A stretch of DNA of 64,000 bases from Rattus norvegicus (GCF_036323735.1 NC_086021.1:134816976-134880975); one strand, 5' to 3'. Positions 51,234-63,207 are shown, numbered from the stretch's first letter. Translations and numbers: made by a program. The notes: generated from the letters alone by a model not told the origin.

Positions 51234-51335
51234 ATTTTTTTATTTTTTGGTTCTTTTTTTTGGAGCTGGGGACCGAACCCAGGGCCTTGCGCTTCCTAGG
51301 TAAGCGCTCTACCACTGAGCTAAATCCCCAGCCCC
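51234..51335 (-). repeat. ID SINE (-)
   Basis: Minus-strand ID flanked by CCTTGTATTTTTTT copies at 51220-51233 and about 51337-51350. Confidence 0.96.
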
Positions 51336-51440
51336 ACCTTGTATTTTTTTAAAAAGTTGTATAGGCACAATGCCTATCTAAGACTTGAAACATAATATAT
51401 AGTATGTTGTAACAAAACTAGCCTTAAAATTTTGTATCAC

Positions 51441-51534
51441 GGGTTGGGGACTTAGCTCAGTGGTAGAGCGCTTGCCTAGCAAGCGCAAGGCTCTGGGTTC
51501 AGTCCCCAGCTCTGAAAAAAAAAGAAAAGAAAAA
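51441..51534 (+). repeat. ID SINE (+)
   Basis: Plus-strand ID (GGGTTGGGGACTTAGCTCAG) flanked by AAAATTTTGTATCAC copies at 51426-51440 and about 51535-51550. Confidence 0.96.
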
Positions 51535-52197
51535 AAAATTTTGTATCACTATACAAAGATTTATATCAATGAAAATCTTAAATCTATATCAATATACTAT
51601 AACCCATATCAATGTAAACAAAAATAACCTTATTTGAGAATAGCAATCACTCTAAGTTGAAGAGTAAATTCAATAAGCTACCCTTTTATTCTATTATTTC
51701 TACATGATAATTCTATATTCCCCCCATTTTTCCCAATCCCCTTTCCTTTATCTAAGAGAGAATAGAGAAAAGGAAGACAGAAATCCCTGAATCTAAGCTC
51801 CTTATTTCATTTCCTCCCTGTCCAAGACCATAATTATTTGTAACCATGCCCTAAAATGACAACATATCTATAATTCATAAAATGACCAAAGCACCCACCC
51901 CAACTGCAGGGACTGGGATGATGGTCGTCTTATAATTGCTTCCTGCTGAATTGGGATGAAGAATTCTTTTTGGGGGGCCCAAAGGAAATTGGGCAAGCTG
52001 GCATCATTTGTTGTCTAGTCTCTGTATGCAGAGAAAATTCAGGCTTAAATGAAGTCCTGACTGGATCAGCCTATAAGGCTGGACTGGGGTCAGCAGATTT
52101 CTGAAGCTGTTCTGGAAGCAGGTTTCCTGAGGAAGCAGGCTGAAGCAGGCTGAGACATGGCTGCTTCCCTGGTTGTCATTTTCTGAGAACATTATTT

Positions 52198-52243
52198 TTT
52201 TTTTGGTTCTTTTTTTTTCGGAGCTGGGGACTGAACCCAGGGC
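52198..52243 (-). repeat. 5'-truncated ID SINE (-)
   Basis: Only the 3' end of an ID (tail and GAGCTGGGGACTGAACCCAG, ending in GGCC) is present, yet it is flanked by the direct repeat CTGAGAACATTATTT (52183-52197, 52244-52258). It is therefore a genuine truncated insertion, not later decay. Confidence 0.93.
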
Positions 52244-53952
52244 CTGAGAACATTATTTCTTATCACACTTTTGTACCAACAATGTATGGACTGTGCAAGG
52301 TGCACAGTTTAGCCGAAGAGGACTGTCATCTCCACCTGAGCAGGCGGAAGGCATCTTTCTTTCTGAGTTAGTTCTGGCTGGAGACATATATATGTCCCAG
52401 TCAGTTCCAGAGTTGTTTCAATAGAGGGTTTAGCATTATACATTATTAGTTCATTTGGTTGTTTTTTTTTTTTTACATTTTCTTCTTTCTTTCTGCAGTC
52501 AAGATCTTCAGGAGGTCTCCCTCTGTCATGTCTGATTTTTATCAATTTGGAAGGAACCCATGGCCTTTTCTTTTCTGTTGAAAGAAATGCAGAATCTCCT
52601 CCCCAACGTAACATACTTCCTTTCTTCCATTTTGGAATTGGGACTTCTATAGGCTGATCTAATTCATCAGTCCTTTCTAAAATTCAGTGTATCTTAGCAG
52701 TTGTGCAATCTCTCTCATTGACTTTAGAAAAATTTAAAGTCAACAAAGCATATTTATGCCATTCTTGGGGGATACCACATCACCCTCCTGTTCTATGAGC
52801 AATTCCTTCAAAGTCCTGTTAGGTCTTTCTGTAATTGCTTGACACGTAGGACTGGAATAGGCTTCGTGACATAACGTCTGCACAACTGTTGTATTTTAAT
52901 GGGATTTTATGTCTGAGCATCAGTTTTCATCTGTAAAGGCATCTTCAAGATAGCCATTGTCTCTAATAAATCTCAGAATCATCCCCCTCAGAATTCCAGG
53001 CAGAAGGGCATTGGAACTCCAAACACGTATCAACTATATGATGTATCAACATGTGTAAATATCTCAATTCTGTAAGCTCTATAAAATAAAACACACACTC
53101 CTCTGTGTGCCATTGCTTTAAGATAACACCAGCAAGCAGAATTGGATTCTTAACTCAATGTATTGTATCTCTAGAGGCTGCCATCCTAATTTCTCAAGCC
53201 CCTGTGGAACTTTCCCACCTGGAACTATGTTTTTTGATGCTATTATAAGGTTCAGATTGGATTTCTCTGAGGATTTTCTATTTTGATTTAAAGATTCTTT
53301 TATCCTCTGTTTTATGATCTCTAATCTAGTATCTAATTTCTTAGTCTCTTCTTTCTCCAAGTTTATATGATTCTGATCTCTCCCAAAGAAGACATACAAA
53401 ACCATAATCATTGAAAAAGTGGCCATTTGTATATTGATAATTGAAGCAGGATCTTCTGGAATCCAGAAGCTATGGGTCAATATGCTTCTCTCCATCCCAA
53501 AGACTGAAAACATTTTTGTTTTTTAATCTCAAAACTTCTCCCTAAGGACTTTAATTTTCCAATCTTAAATTTAATTCCTTATCAATGCAGATAGCTGGGA
53601 CTTTTTATTTTGTACCTTGTACTGTTGCTAGACCAGACCCAGCAGTTCAAAGAGCTCAGAGCTCCTGGTTCTGCCTTATGCTGGTCTTGGCCAGACCTTT
53701 TGAACCCAGGGTGCTGCTTCAGGCTGTGGCTTTAAACTGAACTATCTCTGGCACGCTTTTAACTGTGCTACACTTGGGTGACGTCACAGTTCTTGTGCCC
53801 TCGGGCTTTGGTCTGCTTTCACTCCTTTTTAAATAGACCAAGTCTCTTGTCAGCCTTCCTATCTTTCCCCCAAGGCCTTTTCAGGCTGTAAGCTTGGGTT
53901 CTAATTGCCCTAAGTTAGGAAGAGCGATTCGCAGAAGTTCAGCCTGGTTCTT

Positions 53953-54065
53953 CCTCCCATCCCCATGCTCCCAGAAATTCTACCCTCTCCTATAGGCCAT
54001 AGATTTTTTTAAGTGACCGATGATGCATCTATACAATACATAAAATCATCCTGTCTATAATTTCA
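53953..54065. repeat. LTR-like direct repeat, right copy
   Basis: Contains CCTCCCATCCCCATGCTCCC then CTATAGGCCATAGATTTTTT and TGATGCATCTATACAATACA, matching the left copy at 49.8-50.2 kb. To its left, on the minus strand, are TGACGTCA and a CAAAATAAAAAG stretch (53.6-53.8 kb) that could be LTR promoter and poly(A) signals. Confidence 0.5.
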
Positions 54066-54409
54066 GGCATGCAACACCATGTCTTGCCAGACTCAGTACT
54101 TTTTAAATAAAAATAAAACACAAAACAAAATGCTGCGTGTAGTTGAAACTATACCACAGTGAGGCCATTTTCAACACTAACTCCGGTGTATAATATGAAG
54201 CTGCTGAACCCACTGGGCACATAGTGGAAAGTAAATGAGCAAGGCCAGTTTGCAGCAGATGCATTTTGAGCCCCAGCAGGATGCTTCAGACATCAGGACA
54301 GTAAGAAGAACCACCCTGAATTCTAAATGTCGCTTGGCAGTCGTGAGGATTCCATCTGACCTTCAACTAATGTCTACAAACTAAAAACATATTAAAACCC
54401 CACTATAGA

Positions 54410-54570
54410 GCTGGGGAGTGGGGGCGCACACCTTGAATCCCAGCGTTCAGGAGGCAGAGGCAGGTGGATCTCTGAGTTGAAGGCCAGCCTGGTCTACAGA
54501 GTGAGTTCCAGAACAGTCAGAGCTACACAGAGAAACCTTGCCTGGAAAAAAATAAAAAATAAATGTAATT
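54410..54570 (+). repeat. B1 SINE
   Basis: GAGTGGGGGCGCACACCTTG, GGAGGCAGAGGCAGGTGGAT and GGCCAGCCTGGTCTACAGAG, A-rich tail. Confidence 0.9.
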
Positions 54571-55205
54571 ATATAAATAATTTGCAATGAAAATCAGGAG
54601 CTTGAGGATTGATATCAGCTTTGGCAGTATTATGCTTGTGGAGACACTCCTCGAAGAAGAAATAAATAAAATCTCATTAGCATCAAAGTCTGCAATCAAT
54701 TTAGATGATAGGAATGAGTAGAAGTCCCCCACAACATAAACCACACCTGCGCTGAAGATGCTAAAAGGATAAGTGACTGGATTGAACGAACGTACTGATT
54801 GTGGAGAATTAAATGTCAGAGAGCCAGAGCCTAATCACTTCAGGCTATTTTTAGTCCCCTTGAATGATGCTCATTTCCCACCCCTGTATCTGACCTAACA
54901 TCCTTTTGATCATCAAAACCTTTAAAATGTATTCTTAGCAGACCATGAGTTTCTACCAATGGAAGAAGCGAAGACTCATCACGCAGCATATGAGACATGT
55001 AGCAGTTCTCCCAGTTCATCTGCCTGTGGTTCCCATCAAGGTAATACCTTGGTGGGACGCATGAATTTCTTCATTCTGTAGCTAGTAAAAATCTCACATA
55101 GCCAGTTAGAGAGTAGACATGGCTTTGGGGACAACTTGAGTGTATATTCCCAGGTCATATTCATTTTTCACCCAATTTAAAAAAAAAACAAAACACTTTT
55201 GCTCA

Positions 55206-55340
55206 GGGATTGGAGAGATGGCTCAGCAGTTAAGAGCACTGGTCGCTCTTACAAAGGACCCAGGTTGGGGTCCCAGCACTCATATGGCTGCTCACAATCA
55301 TATGTAACAGCTTCCAGGGATTCTGTTACTCTTTTGCTGT
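55206..55340 (+). repeat. B2/B3-type SINE
   Basis: GGATTGGAGAGATGGCTCAG, then TAAGAGCACTGGTCGCTCTT and GGTCCCAGCACTCA. The right edge is uncertain; the following 55.38-55.86 kb stretch looks like an unclassified repeat. Confidence 0.82.
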
Positions 55341-55929
55341 CTTCCCCCTGGGTGCCTGGGTGTCTTCCCCAGGAGCCACTGTTGCGCCATAAAGCATTGG
55401 TGAGCCCCGAGAGACCACCAAGGCACAGTGTTGGATGTAATCGCGTTAGGGTTTCTTCATTACGAATTCAAGTCTGGGCTTACTCATCAATGGTCCACGG
55501 GGTGGTTTAGTGAAGCAGCCCAAACTCTTGTTGGGGCAAGGTTTTAAAGGAAATGGAAGTAAGTGGTGGGGGGAGAGGGAACCCAGCATGGCAAGCATCT
55601 AACTGAATGTCTATTGTAAGCCGACAGGTGGGTGTTCTGAAGCAAGATGGTATACAATCATAAACGGTCCGAAAGTACATCTGAAAGAATCAGACTCATC
55701 TTTGATTCACTGTTGCTAGGGAGTAGCTAGGGAGTGACTCTAGCTAAGACAAGCTATGGGGTCCTTCCTGGTACCTGGGTGCAGCTTGGGTTCAGCTGCA
55801 GGCCAAGTTCTCAGGCTTTTTTTCTCTTTAGGATGGAGGCCAGTCCCAAGATGGAGTAGGTTTGGCCTCTCACTGCATGTACATACACATATAAAATAGA
55901 ATCAAATAATTTTTTAAAAAATTAAACAT

Positions 55930-56095
55930 CTCAACCTGGCCCCATGGTACACACCTTTAACCCCAGCACTCAACAGGTAAAGGCAGGTGGATCTCTGAGT
56001 TTGAAACCAACATGGACTACAGAGAGCATTACAAGACATACAAGGCTACACAGAGAAACCCTGCCTCGGGGAAAAAAAAACTAAAGAAACAAAAA
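55930..56095 (+). repeat. B1 SINE
   Basis: CATGGTACACACCTTTAACC, GTAAAGGCAGGTGGATCTCT and AAGGCTACACAGAGAAACCC; diverged. Confidence 0.85.
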
Positions 56096-56663
56096 CAAAA
56101 ATATCTCTTTTTCCTCTTGAGGTAAGAGCATTGTGACAGTTTGGACACCCAGGTGAACATCAGGCCCCACGGGAGATGCACTTTTACCAGAGAAGTTATC
56201 CAGATAGCACTAGGAACCAGCATGGGATGCTCTGTGGCCATTCATTCCTGGGGCCCTACTCTCAGGTGTTGGTGAGTTCTTTCTGAGGCTTGGGACTTAG
56301 TTTAGCTAGAAGTCTACTGATTTATTCTGAGCTGGTTGTTTGAAAAGCCTGGTTTGTTTTCAGACAATCTCCTATTTTATATGGATTATTTAAAACCAGA
56401 GCATTCTGCTATTTGGAACCTGTCTTGTTTTCAGGTGATTTGGTTTCGGTCTGTTTGCTTTTTTTTTCTAAATAAGTAAATTATTTATCAACATTCAGCT
56501 TCTTTTTCCCTGCCACTCCTCCAGTATCTAATTTGAGTTTTTCATGATCCCTCTTGATTGTTGCAACCTTACCACTTTTAGTTTAGGAATTCTATGAGCA
56601 AATGATCATAAAGACATGAAAGACCTTATAGGACAGAGCTGTTACAGAAAGTGTAATAACCTT

Positions 56664-56763
56664 TTTTTTGGGGGGGGGATCTTTTTTTCGGAGCTGGGGA
56701 CCGAACCCAGGGCCTTGCGCTTCCTAGGCAAGCGCTCTACCACTGAGCTAAATCCCCAACCCC
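56664..56763 (-). repeat. ID SINE (-)
   Basis: Minus-strand ID flanked by the 17-bp duplication GAAAGTGTAATAACCTT (56647-56663 and 56764-56780). Its tail contains a run of nine G. Confidence 0.97.
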
Positions 56764-57762
56764 GAAAGTGTAATAACCTTATAGGAAACTCCAAAACATG
56801 TACTATGTCTTGGTTGGAAGACACATTGTGAACTCAGCCATTCAGAAGACACTAATAAAGGTTGATCACTCAGTCTTCCCAGGTGCAAATGTAAGACAAG
56901 GCAGGGACACAATAGGAGGATGTGACCTCCAGATGAGAGTTGAGGAACTGTCCCCATGAGCAGCCCAGAAATCTGATTCCATTATTAGGATAGGGACTTT
57001 TTTTTCATGGGGAAAATGGAGGAGGAACTGTTTGGAGGAAAACCTCCTTTTTGGTATATTCCAGCTGCTTGATGATTATGGTTAATAAACTCAAGTATTT
57101 GGGGAAATGTAACTAGAAGTAACTTGGCTTTACAGTTTTCCCAGTGGAGAGCATTTGATGTATCTGATTTGCATTGCAGCATATTTAATCACACTGTGAA
57201 CCCTGAGATTGTGTTATTTACTGGGAAAAAAAAGCTGTTTTTAGCTGTGGTGTGGCTTAGCCTTAGCACACACCTCGAATCCCAACCATAAAGATAAAGT
57301 TAAAGGGAGCACCCATTCTTGAAAGTGATGTCTAATTGAGTGGCAGACAAAGTGACGAATCAGAAAGATTTGACAGAATAGAATATGCCCTACTCTCACA
57401 AGAGGAGAGAGGGGGAAAAGCTACTTAAGAGAGAGCAGTGCAGAGACACAGGTGAAGACAGAATGAACCAGAGGATGAGGAGCCAGAAGATCGGAACAGA
57501 TTGCTAGAGTTGGTTTGAGGCCAAGCAGAGCAAAAAGCCAGAGGCCAAAAGAGAAGCCAAATTGAATCAGCAGTTAGGAGAGGAGATTGAGCCAGCACAG
57601 CTGGGCCGGAGAGAGCCTGAGCTCAGAAAGGATTAGAAAGTCTCAGAGCAGCAAGTCTCAGAGGCTTGGATTCTAGGGCCAGGCCTAAGATAGCATATGG
57701 AGGCAGTAAGCCTCCGAGACAACAGTTACTTCTAGGAGAATGAAGGTTACATTTACAGATTG

Positions 57763-57996
57763 TTTCTTTAATGGTTTATTTATTCTATTTTATGTGTATG
57801 TGTGGATGCCCAAGTGCATGCATGTGCACCATATGTGTGCAGGTGCCTGTGGAGTCTAGACGAGGACATTGGGTCCCCTTGAGCTGGAGTTTAGAAACAG
57901 TTGTGAGCCTCCATATAATGTGTGCTAGGAAGCAAACCTGGGGCCTCTGCAAGAGTAGCAAGTGATTTTGATCACCAATCTATCTCTCCAAACCCA
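57763..57996 (-). repeat. B3-type SINE (-)
   Basis: TTAATGGTTTATTTATTCTA, GTGCACCATATGTGTGCAGG, TTGAGCTGGAGTTTAGAAAC and GCCTCTGCAAGAGTAGCAAG on the + strand. Confidence 0.78.
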
Positions 57997-58113
57997 TACC
58001 TTGTTGGGAGCCATTTTGCCTGCTTCTGTGAAAGCCTGCCTGCCAGGCAGAGTAAGGCAGGTCAGGGTCTGCTGACAGATTTCCTGGCCTGCTGATGTAT
58101 GGAATACACAGAG

Positions 58114-58115
<2 letters not shown>

Positions 58116-58168
<53 letters not shown>

Positions 58169-58190
58169 TATGTATATATATATATGTATA

Positions 58191-58249
<59 letters not shown>
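58116..58249. repeat. (TA)n tract, 134 bp
   Basis: Nearly pure TA with a central block of CACACATATATATGTATA-type variation. The whole tract is self-complementary and can fold into a cruciform. Confidence 0.96.
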
Positions 58250-58252
<3 letters not shown>

Positions 58253-58416
58253 TGCTTGAGGCGCAAGGCAAGGGGCTGAACATTTATTAATTCTGGAAGA
58301 AGGAACAGGGAGGTCTCCAGACAGGAACAGATATCCTCTGTGTACATCAGCCATTTTCTCTGCTAGCTTGTGACTTTGCCACTATAAAGTATAAAAGGGT
58401 TAAGAAAAGTAAACTC

Positions 58417-58524
58417 GGGGCTGGGGATTTAGCTCAGTGGTAGAGCACTTACCTAGGAAGCGCAAGGCCCTGGGTCCGGTCCCCAGCTCCGAAAAAAAGA
58501 ACCAAAAAAAAAAAAAAAAAGAAA
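58417..58524 (+). repeat. ID SINE (+)
   Basis: Plus-strand ID with the AAAGAACCAAAAAA tail, flanked by AAGAAAAGTAAACTC (58402-58416 and 58525-58539). Confidence 0.97.
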
Positions 58525-58810
58525 AAGAAAAGTAAACTCAAGGCTGACATGGTATTGACCTGCAGCCCTCCCAATTCTAACTTTGTCTCTGCGTCTTCTT
58601 TCCATCTTTTCTGTAATCATCCTCACTCACCCCTCAGAGGTCTGTTCGACTTCATACTGGCAGGCCTGGTGCAATAAGCTGGTTAAATTTTTTGCATGTT
58701 ATAAGCTAGAAGTACCCAGAATAGATCTAAAGATTTTAGGAACCTAATTTGAATTTTAAAATGTTTAAGAGTAGAAATGATGAAATTTCTAATTTACGAA
58801 TAAAAATTGA

Positions 58811-58990
58811 GGTTGGAGAAGTGGTTCAGTGGTTAGGGGCACATCTCTTCACCTGGATTGGGTCCCCAGCACCCACAGGGCGGCTCACAATTGTCTTTCT
58901 CTCCACTTCCAGGGGATCCAAAGTCCTCCTCTGACCCTTGCTGGCACTAGGCACTCCCCAACAACATTAAATATTAATTAAATAACAAAC
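58811..58990 (+). repeat. B2/B3-type SINE
   Basis: GAGGTTGGAGAAGTGGTTCA, GGTCCCCAGCACCCACAG, then an ATTAAATAT tail; old copy. Confidence 0.78.
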
Positions 58991-59814
58991 TTTTTGGAAG
59001 CTATAAAATTAAAGATATTAAAAATAAGAAATTAACCAAAAAAGGCCTTAGAGGTTGTATCAGGAGTAAAAATAAATTGTGAAGCCTCAAGAGGAAGTTG
59101 CCGAGAGAACATGGAGGCTAACGTTAAGATTTCACACTACACCTTTACAGGTTGCCATGAATGCTCATAAGGGATGGATGTGTACAGGGCTTTGTATGTC
59201 TAAGTATGGGCAAGTATATCTTATCAATTGGATCAGAAAAAAAATGTGACGCCTCTAATTAGTCTCACCCCCAGTTGGTGCATCTTTGGTGTGACTTCCC
59301 TTCTTTCTTTACCTCCAAGCACAACAAAATTATAGACCATGGAGGAAGATTGTTATGGTCTATTTTATGATATAGCCCAGAGGGAGAAGACATTCCCCTA
59401 CTATACAAATCCCATGAGGATAGAAAGACTATTAACAGACCGTGGGAGGGAAAAGGAAGGAACCTATTATCCTGAAGTCTTGAAGGCTCTGACGGCTGAG
59501 AGTGAAGAATTCCGTTCAGTACAACTGGGAACATTTGCCCTGATTGTTGTCTACAGGCATAACATTCATTTTAAACAATTTTGTTGTACTTGTATTTGTA
59601 TTGTGTATATGTATGTGGACATGCATGTGCCACAGAACTTGCATAGAGATCAGGGGACAAAATATGGGAGTCTATTCTCTCCCTTCCACCATGTAGCGGT
59701 CCTTTCTTATAGAGACGTTTCAAACAAGGATGTTAAAACAGCAATGAACCATGCTTAAGTGTAAATGCTTTTTTCCTTTCCCATGGCAGAATGTCATCAT
59801 AAAAAACAATCCAT

Positions 59815-59995
59815 GGGCTGGAGAGATGGCTCAGCGGTTAAGAGCACTGACTGCTCTTCCAGAGGTCCTGAGTTCAATTCCCAGCAACCACATGGTGGCT
59901 CACAACCATCTGTAATGGATCTGATGCCCTCTTCTGGTGTATCTGAAGACAGCTGCAGTGTACTTATATATAATAAATGAATAAATCTTTAAAAA
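59815..59995 (+). repeat. B2 SINE
   Basis: Complete B2 flanked by AAAAAACAATCCAT (59801-59814 and about 59997-60010). Confidence 0.96.
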
Positions 59996-60344
59996 AAAAA
60001 AACAATCCATTAACTTCTTGAGCTACTCTCTTGCCTCTATGGTAGCTGTCCCACATCCTTTTAAGGTCAAACAACTTTCTTGTGACACATGGGAGAGAAA
60101 ACCTTTTAAAGCTGTACTTTCTGGATACAGACATGGAGTATCCACTTTAGTGCCTGATATGCTCCAGTCCCTTCCAGTTCAATTTAGAAACAATCCTGCT
60201 AGCTCTACCTACTTTATTGCTCGAGATGCTGTCTGTGAAGTTAGCTCCCTCGGGTGCTGAGAACTCTGCTGGCCTTTTCATCATGGGTCTATTACAAGCC
60301 TGCTTCTTAGCCTCAAACATTCTCTGGTAAAATACAAATACCTA

Positions 60345-60525
60345 TCTTAGATTTTTTTCCTTCTTGTTTTGTGGTTTCTCTGTGTATCTATCAGTCCTGG
60401 CTGTCCTGGAACTCACTCTGTAGAGCAGGTTGACCTTGAACTCATGGAGATCCACCTGCCCCTGCCTCCCAAGTGCTGGAATTAAGGGCATGCACCACCA
60501 CCCGACTGTAGATTCTTCTTTCTTT
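60345..60525 (-). repeat. B1 SINE (-)
   Basis: TTTCTCTGTGTATCTATCAG, GTCCTGGAACTCACTCTGTA, CTCCCAAGTGCTGGAATTAA on the + strand. Confidence 0.9.
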
Positions 60526-60737
60526 CTTTTTTTTAGATTTTTTTTAATTTCATGTGTATGAGTGTTTTGACTGCATGCATGCCCATGTACCATGTTTGTG
60601 CAGTGTTCAAGAAGCCCATGGATTTGACAGAATTAGAATTACAGAGGGTTTTGAGCCACTATGTGGGTGCTGGGAATTAAACTCAGTCTGCAAGAGCAAC
60701 AAATGCTCTTAACCATTGAGCCATCTCTCCAGCCCCT
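60526..60737 (-). repeat. B3-type SINE (-)
   Basis: TTTCATGTGTATGAGTGTTT, GAGCCACTATGTGGGTGCTG and CATTGAGCCATCTCTCCAGC on the + strand. Confidence 0.88.
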
Positions 60738-61379
60738 TTTAAAATTTTAAATCATCACAACTGCTTGGCATTGCTTATGGTTTTCCTTAGTTTACACCTT
60801 TATGCCAGAAAATTCTCTTTCTGGTAAAATATCATTGTATCAACACGTGCTGATAGGATGCCATCCACACATGATAGAGACCTTAGACACACAAGTTACT
60901 ACTCACTGTGGAGAATGAAGGGTGATATTGGTGATGTCCAGGGTGCTATCAGAGTCTACATTATAAAAGTACTTTTACATTTCATACTGTAAGAAGAACC
61001 TTGCATTTACAAATTTAAGTAACTCACTATGTACACACTACACACCATGTTTGTTTTGAGTTAACCAGGATCCCAGATGGCATACCAGGAGGAATGCAAG
61101 TCACCATGACCTTCAGAGCGTGTGCTCCATGTCCATGCTGCATGGATAATACAGGAACAGGGGAGGGAGTGGGAGACCACAAGGAAAGAAACGCAACATG
61201 ATGAATCTCAGTGCCAAGGCTGATTGCCTGGCCAGAGGGGTAAGAATAAACTTTGGAACGACTGACTGCCTCTGTAAAGTTTGCTGGCTGCAGATGAGAG
61301 ATAAGGCCATTTTGGGGGATGTTATTCCATTGCCTCCCCAGATATCTGGCACTCTGAATAAAGCCCTATTTTTTATTTA

Positions 61380-61596
61380 AATGTTATTCTACTTGTATAG
61401 GCAGTTTACCTGCATGTTTGTCTGTGCACCCTCACAAATGCCTGCTGCTCCCAGGGGCCAGAAAAGGCATCAGATCCCATGGGAGTGAAGTTTCAAATGG
61501 TTGTGGGCCACCAACGAGGTACTGGGAATCAAACCCAGAGTCCTTTGGAAGAGCAGTAAATGCTGGTCATCCCCGAGCAGTCTCTCCAGTCCCATA
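61380..61596 (-). repeat. B3-type SINE (-)
   Basis: GGGCCAGAAAAGGCATCAGA, TTTGGAAGAGCAGTAAATGC and CAGTCTCTCCAGTCCC on the + strand. Confidence 0.85.
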
Positions 61597-61850
61597 AAGC
61601 CCACTTTTAAAGACTCAGTCCTTGTCTTTGCTCAGTGGCACTTCTGAAGACAGGCAGTACAAACTCTGAGATCTCATTTTCGTGTGTTCTAAATGTAAGA
61701 ACTCAACTATTTGGGAAACATCTCCTTGTAAAATAATAACCGAGTGTATAAAAAAATACAGAAGATTTTTTTTGCATTCTGCAGCAGATTCTGCTAAAAG
61801 GAGACCTTATATTCTTATATAAGGAGGTTTTAAAAATTCATAACTGGGGC

Positions 61851-61979
61851 CAGCAAGATGGAAGATGGTAAGGTGTTTACTGCCCTGCCTGATGACCTGA
61901 GTTCAATCCCTACAGCCCACAAAGCAAAAGGAGGAAACATACATTCTTCTGACCTCTACACAGGTACTGTGGCCTGTGG

Positions 61980-62028
<49 letters not shown>
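61851..62028 (+). repeat. B3-like SINE ending in (CA)n
   Basis: GGGGCCAGCAAGATGGAAGA head, GATGACCTGAGTTCAATCCC, and about 24 CA repeats at 61981-62028. Confidence 0.78.
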
Positions 62029-62030
<2 letters not shown>

Positions 62031-62054
62031 TTAATTAAAATTAAAATGGAACTT

Positions 62055-62200
62055 TGTTTTTGGAGACAGGTTTTCTCTGTGTAGCCCTGGCTGTTCTGGA
62101 GCTCATTCTGTAGACCAGGCTGGCCTGGCACTCACAGCAATCCACCAGCCTCTGCCTCCCTAGAACTGGGATTAAAGGCTTGCATTACCAATTCCATGCA
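62055..62200 (-). repeat. B1 SINE (-)
   Basis: GGAGACAGGTTTTCTCTGTG, CCTGGCTGTTCTGGAGCTCA, AGACCAGGCTGGCCTGGCAC on the + strand. Confidence 0.9.
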
Positions 62201-62211
62201 ATAGTGTAACT

Positions 62212-62395
62212 GTTTTGTTTTGTTTTTGGTTTGGTTTGGTTTGGTTTGGTTTGGTTTTGAGACAGGGTTTCTCTGTGTACCCTTGGTTGTCCTGGAACTT
62301 GTTCTGTATACCATGCTAGCCCCTAACTCATGGAGATCCACTTGCCCCTGCCTCTCAAGTGCTGGAATGAAAGGCATATGCCACCACCACCCGGC
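62212..62395 (-). repeat. B1 SINE (-) with (TTTGG)n tail
   Basis: The tail has expanded to repeated TTTGG (62224-62257); the body follows with GACAGGGTTTCTCTGTGTAC. It lies next to another minus-strand B1. Confidence 0.9.
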
Positions 62396-62892
62396 TGAAA
62401 ATGTAACTTTGAAAGACAAAAAACTTATATGTAAAAGAACTCAAACTTTGTTTTAGAATCCACCCCCTGTGGCTTCCTAAGAGACAGGTGACTAATGGGC
62501 AAGAGTGAACACTGATGAACTCATCCACTTACAAATGACACCACATCCAAGAGTCCCTTCAGCATGGATGGGAAGTTGACCTTTGAGTACTTCTAACCAC
62601 TTGTTCTGCAAAACTTCAAGAGCTACATCTTAGATTCATATTTCCCAGTTCAAGTTTGTGCCCACCTCTGAGGACACACACACAAATGGACCCCAGGAGA
62701 GCTGAGTGATTCTCATCTTAAAACACAGTGGTTATTGAGTACCATACAAACAGAACTCAAACCACCCTCACAATATTTATACTTCTCTCCTCCCATACCT
62801 CTCAAACCCTTTTAGAATTATATATTTCAAACAATTGTCTAAGTTACCTGGAGTTTTCCTTCGTGTGTTCCCTAAATGATAAGAAATAATAC

Positions 62893-63090
62893 AGGGCTGG
62901 TGGGCTGACTCAGCGGCTAAAGGTGCTTGCTGCACAAACCTTAGTTCAATTACCAGAGGCCACATACAAGTGAACTGGGAGAACTGACTTCATAGAGTTG
63001 TCCGCTGATCACTACACATACACTGTGGCATTTGTGCCCCAATACACATGTCATCCTCTGCCTTGCACACATCATACATCTACATGCCCA
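62893..63090 (+). repeat. B3-type SINE
   Basis: GGGCTGGTGGGCTGACTCAG, AAAGGTGCTTGCTGCACAAA and CTACACATACACTGTGGCAT; diverged. Confidence 0.8.
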
Positions 63091-63207
63091 TTACATTTAA
63101 ATACTAATCTGTATTTTAGTGAAGCTACATATGAAAATATTGTCTCTCACCATGCTTTTGTTATAGTTACTTGCTTATTTAGATATCCTTTCCTTAAACC
63201 AACTTTA

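Larger units (their letters stand above)
50166..53952. other. Sequence between the LTR-like repeats
   Basis: Mostly AT-rich, with four ID insertions (50504, 51234, 51441, 52198). Minus-strand frames at 52309-52614 and 53118-53513 are open but unrecognised. A minus-strand Cys/His-containing stretch near 50.84-50.90 kb is weakly like a retroviral nucleocapsid knuckle. Best guess is the decayed interior of a second, minus-strand retroelement; not proven. Confidence 0.4.

Noticed and set aside
53118..53513. 131-codon minus-strand frame with a coiled-coil-like charged stretch
   Set aside because: Not recognisable; it lies inside probable retroelement DNA. I could not link it to gag or any host gene, so I do not call it a gene.
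58062..58347. Open frames of Tyr-Ile repeats over the TA tract
   Set aside because: Pure artefact of (TA)n; no coding signal.
59339..59758. 139-codon frame starting MEEDCYGLFYD
   Set aside because: Not recognised, no splice or promoter context, no similar second exon nearby; composition is that of neighbouring AT-rich intergenic DNA. Could be a decayed repeat.
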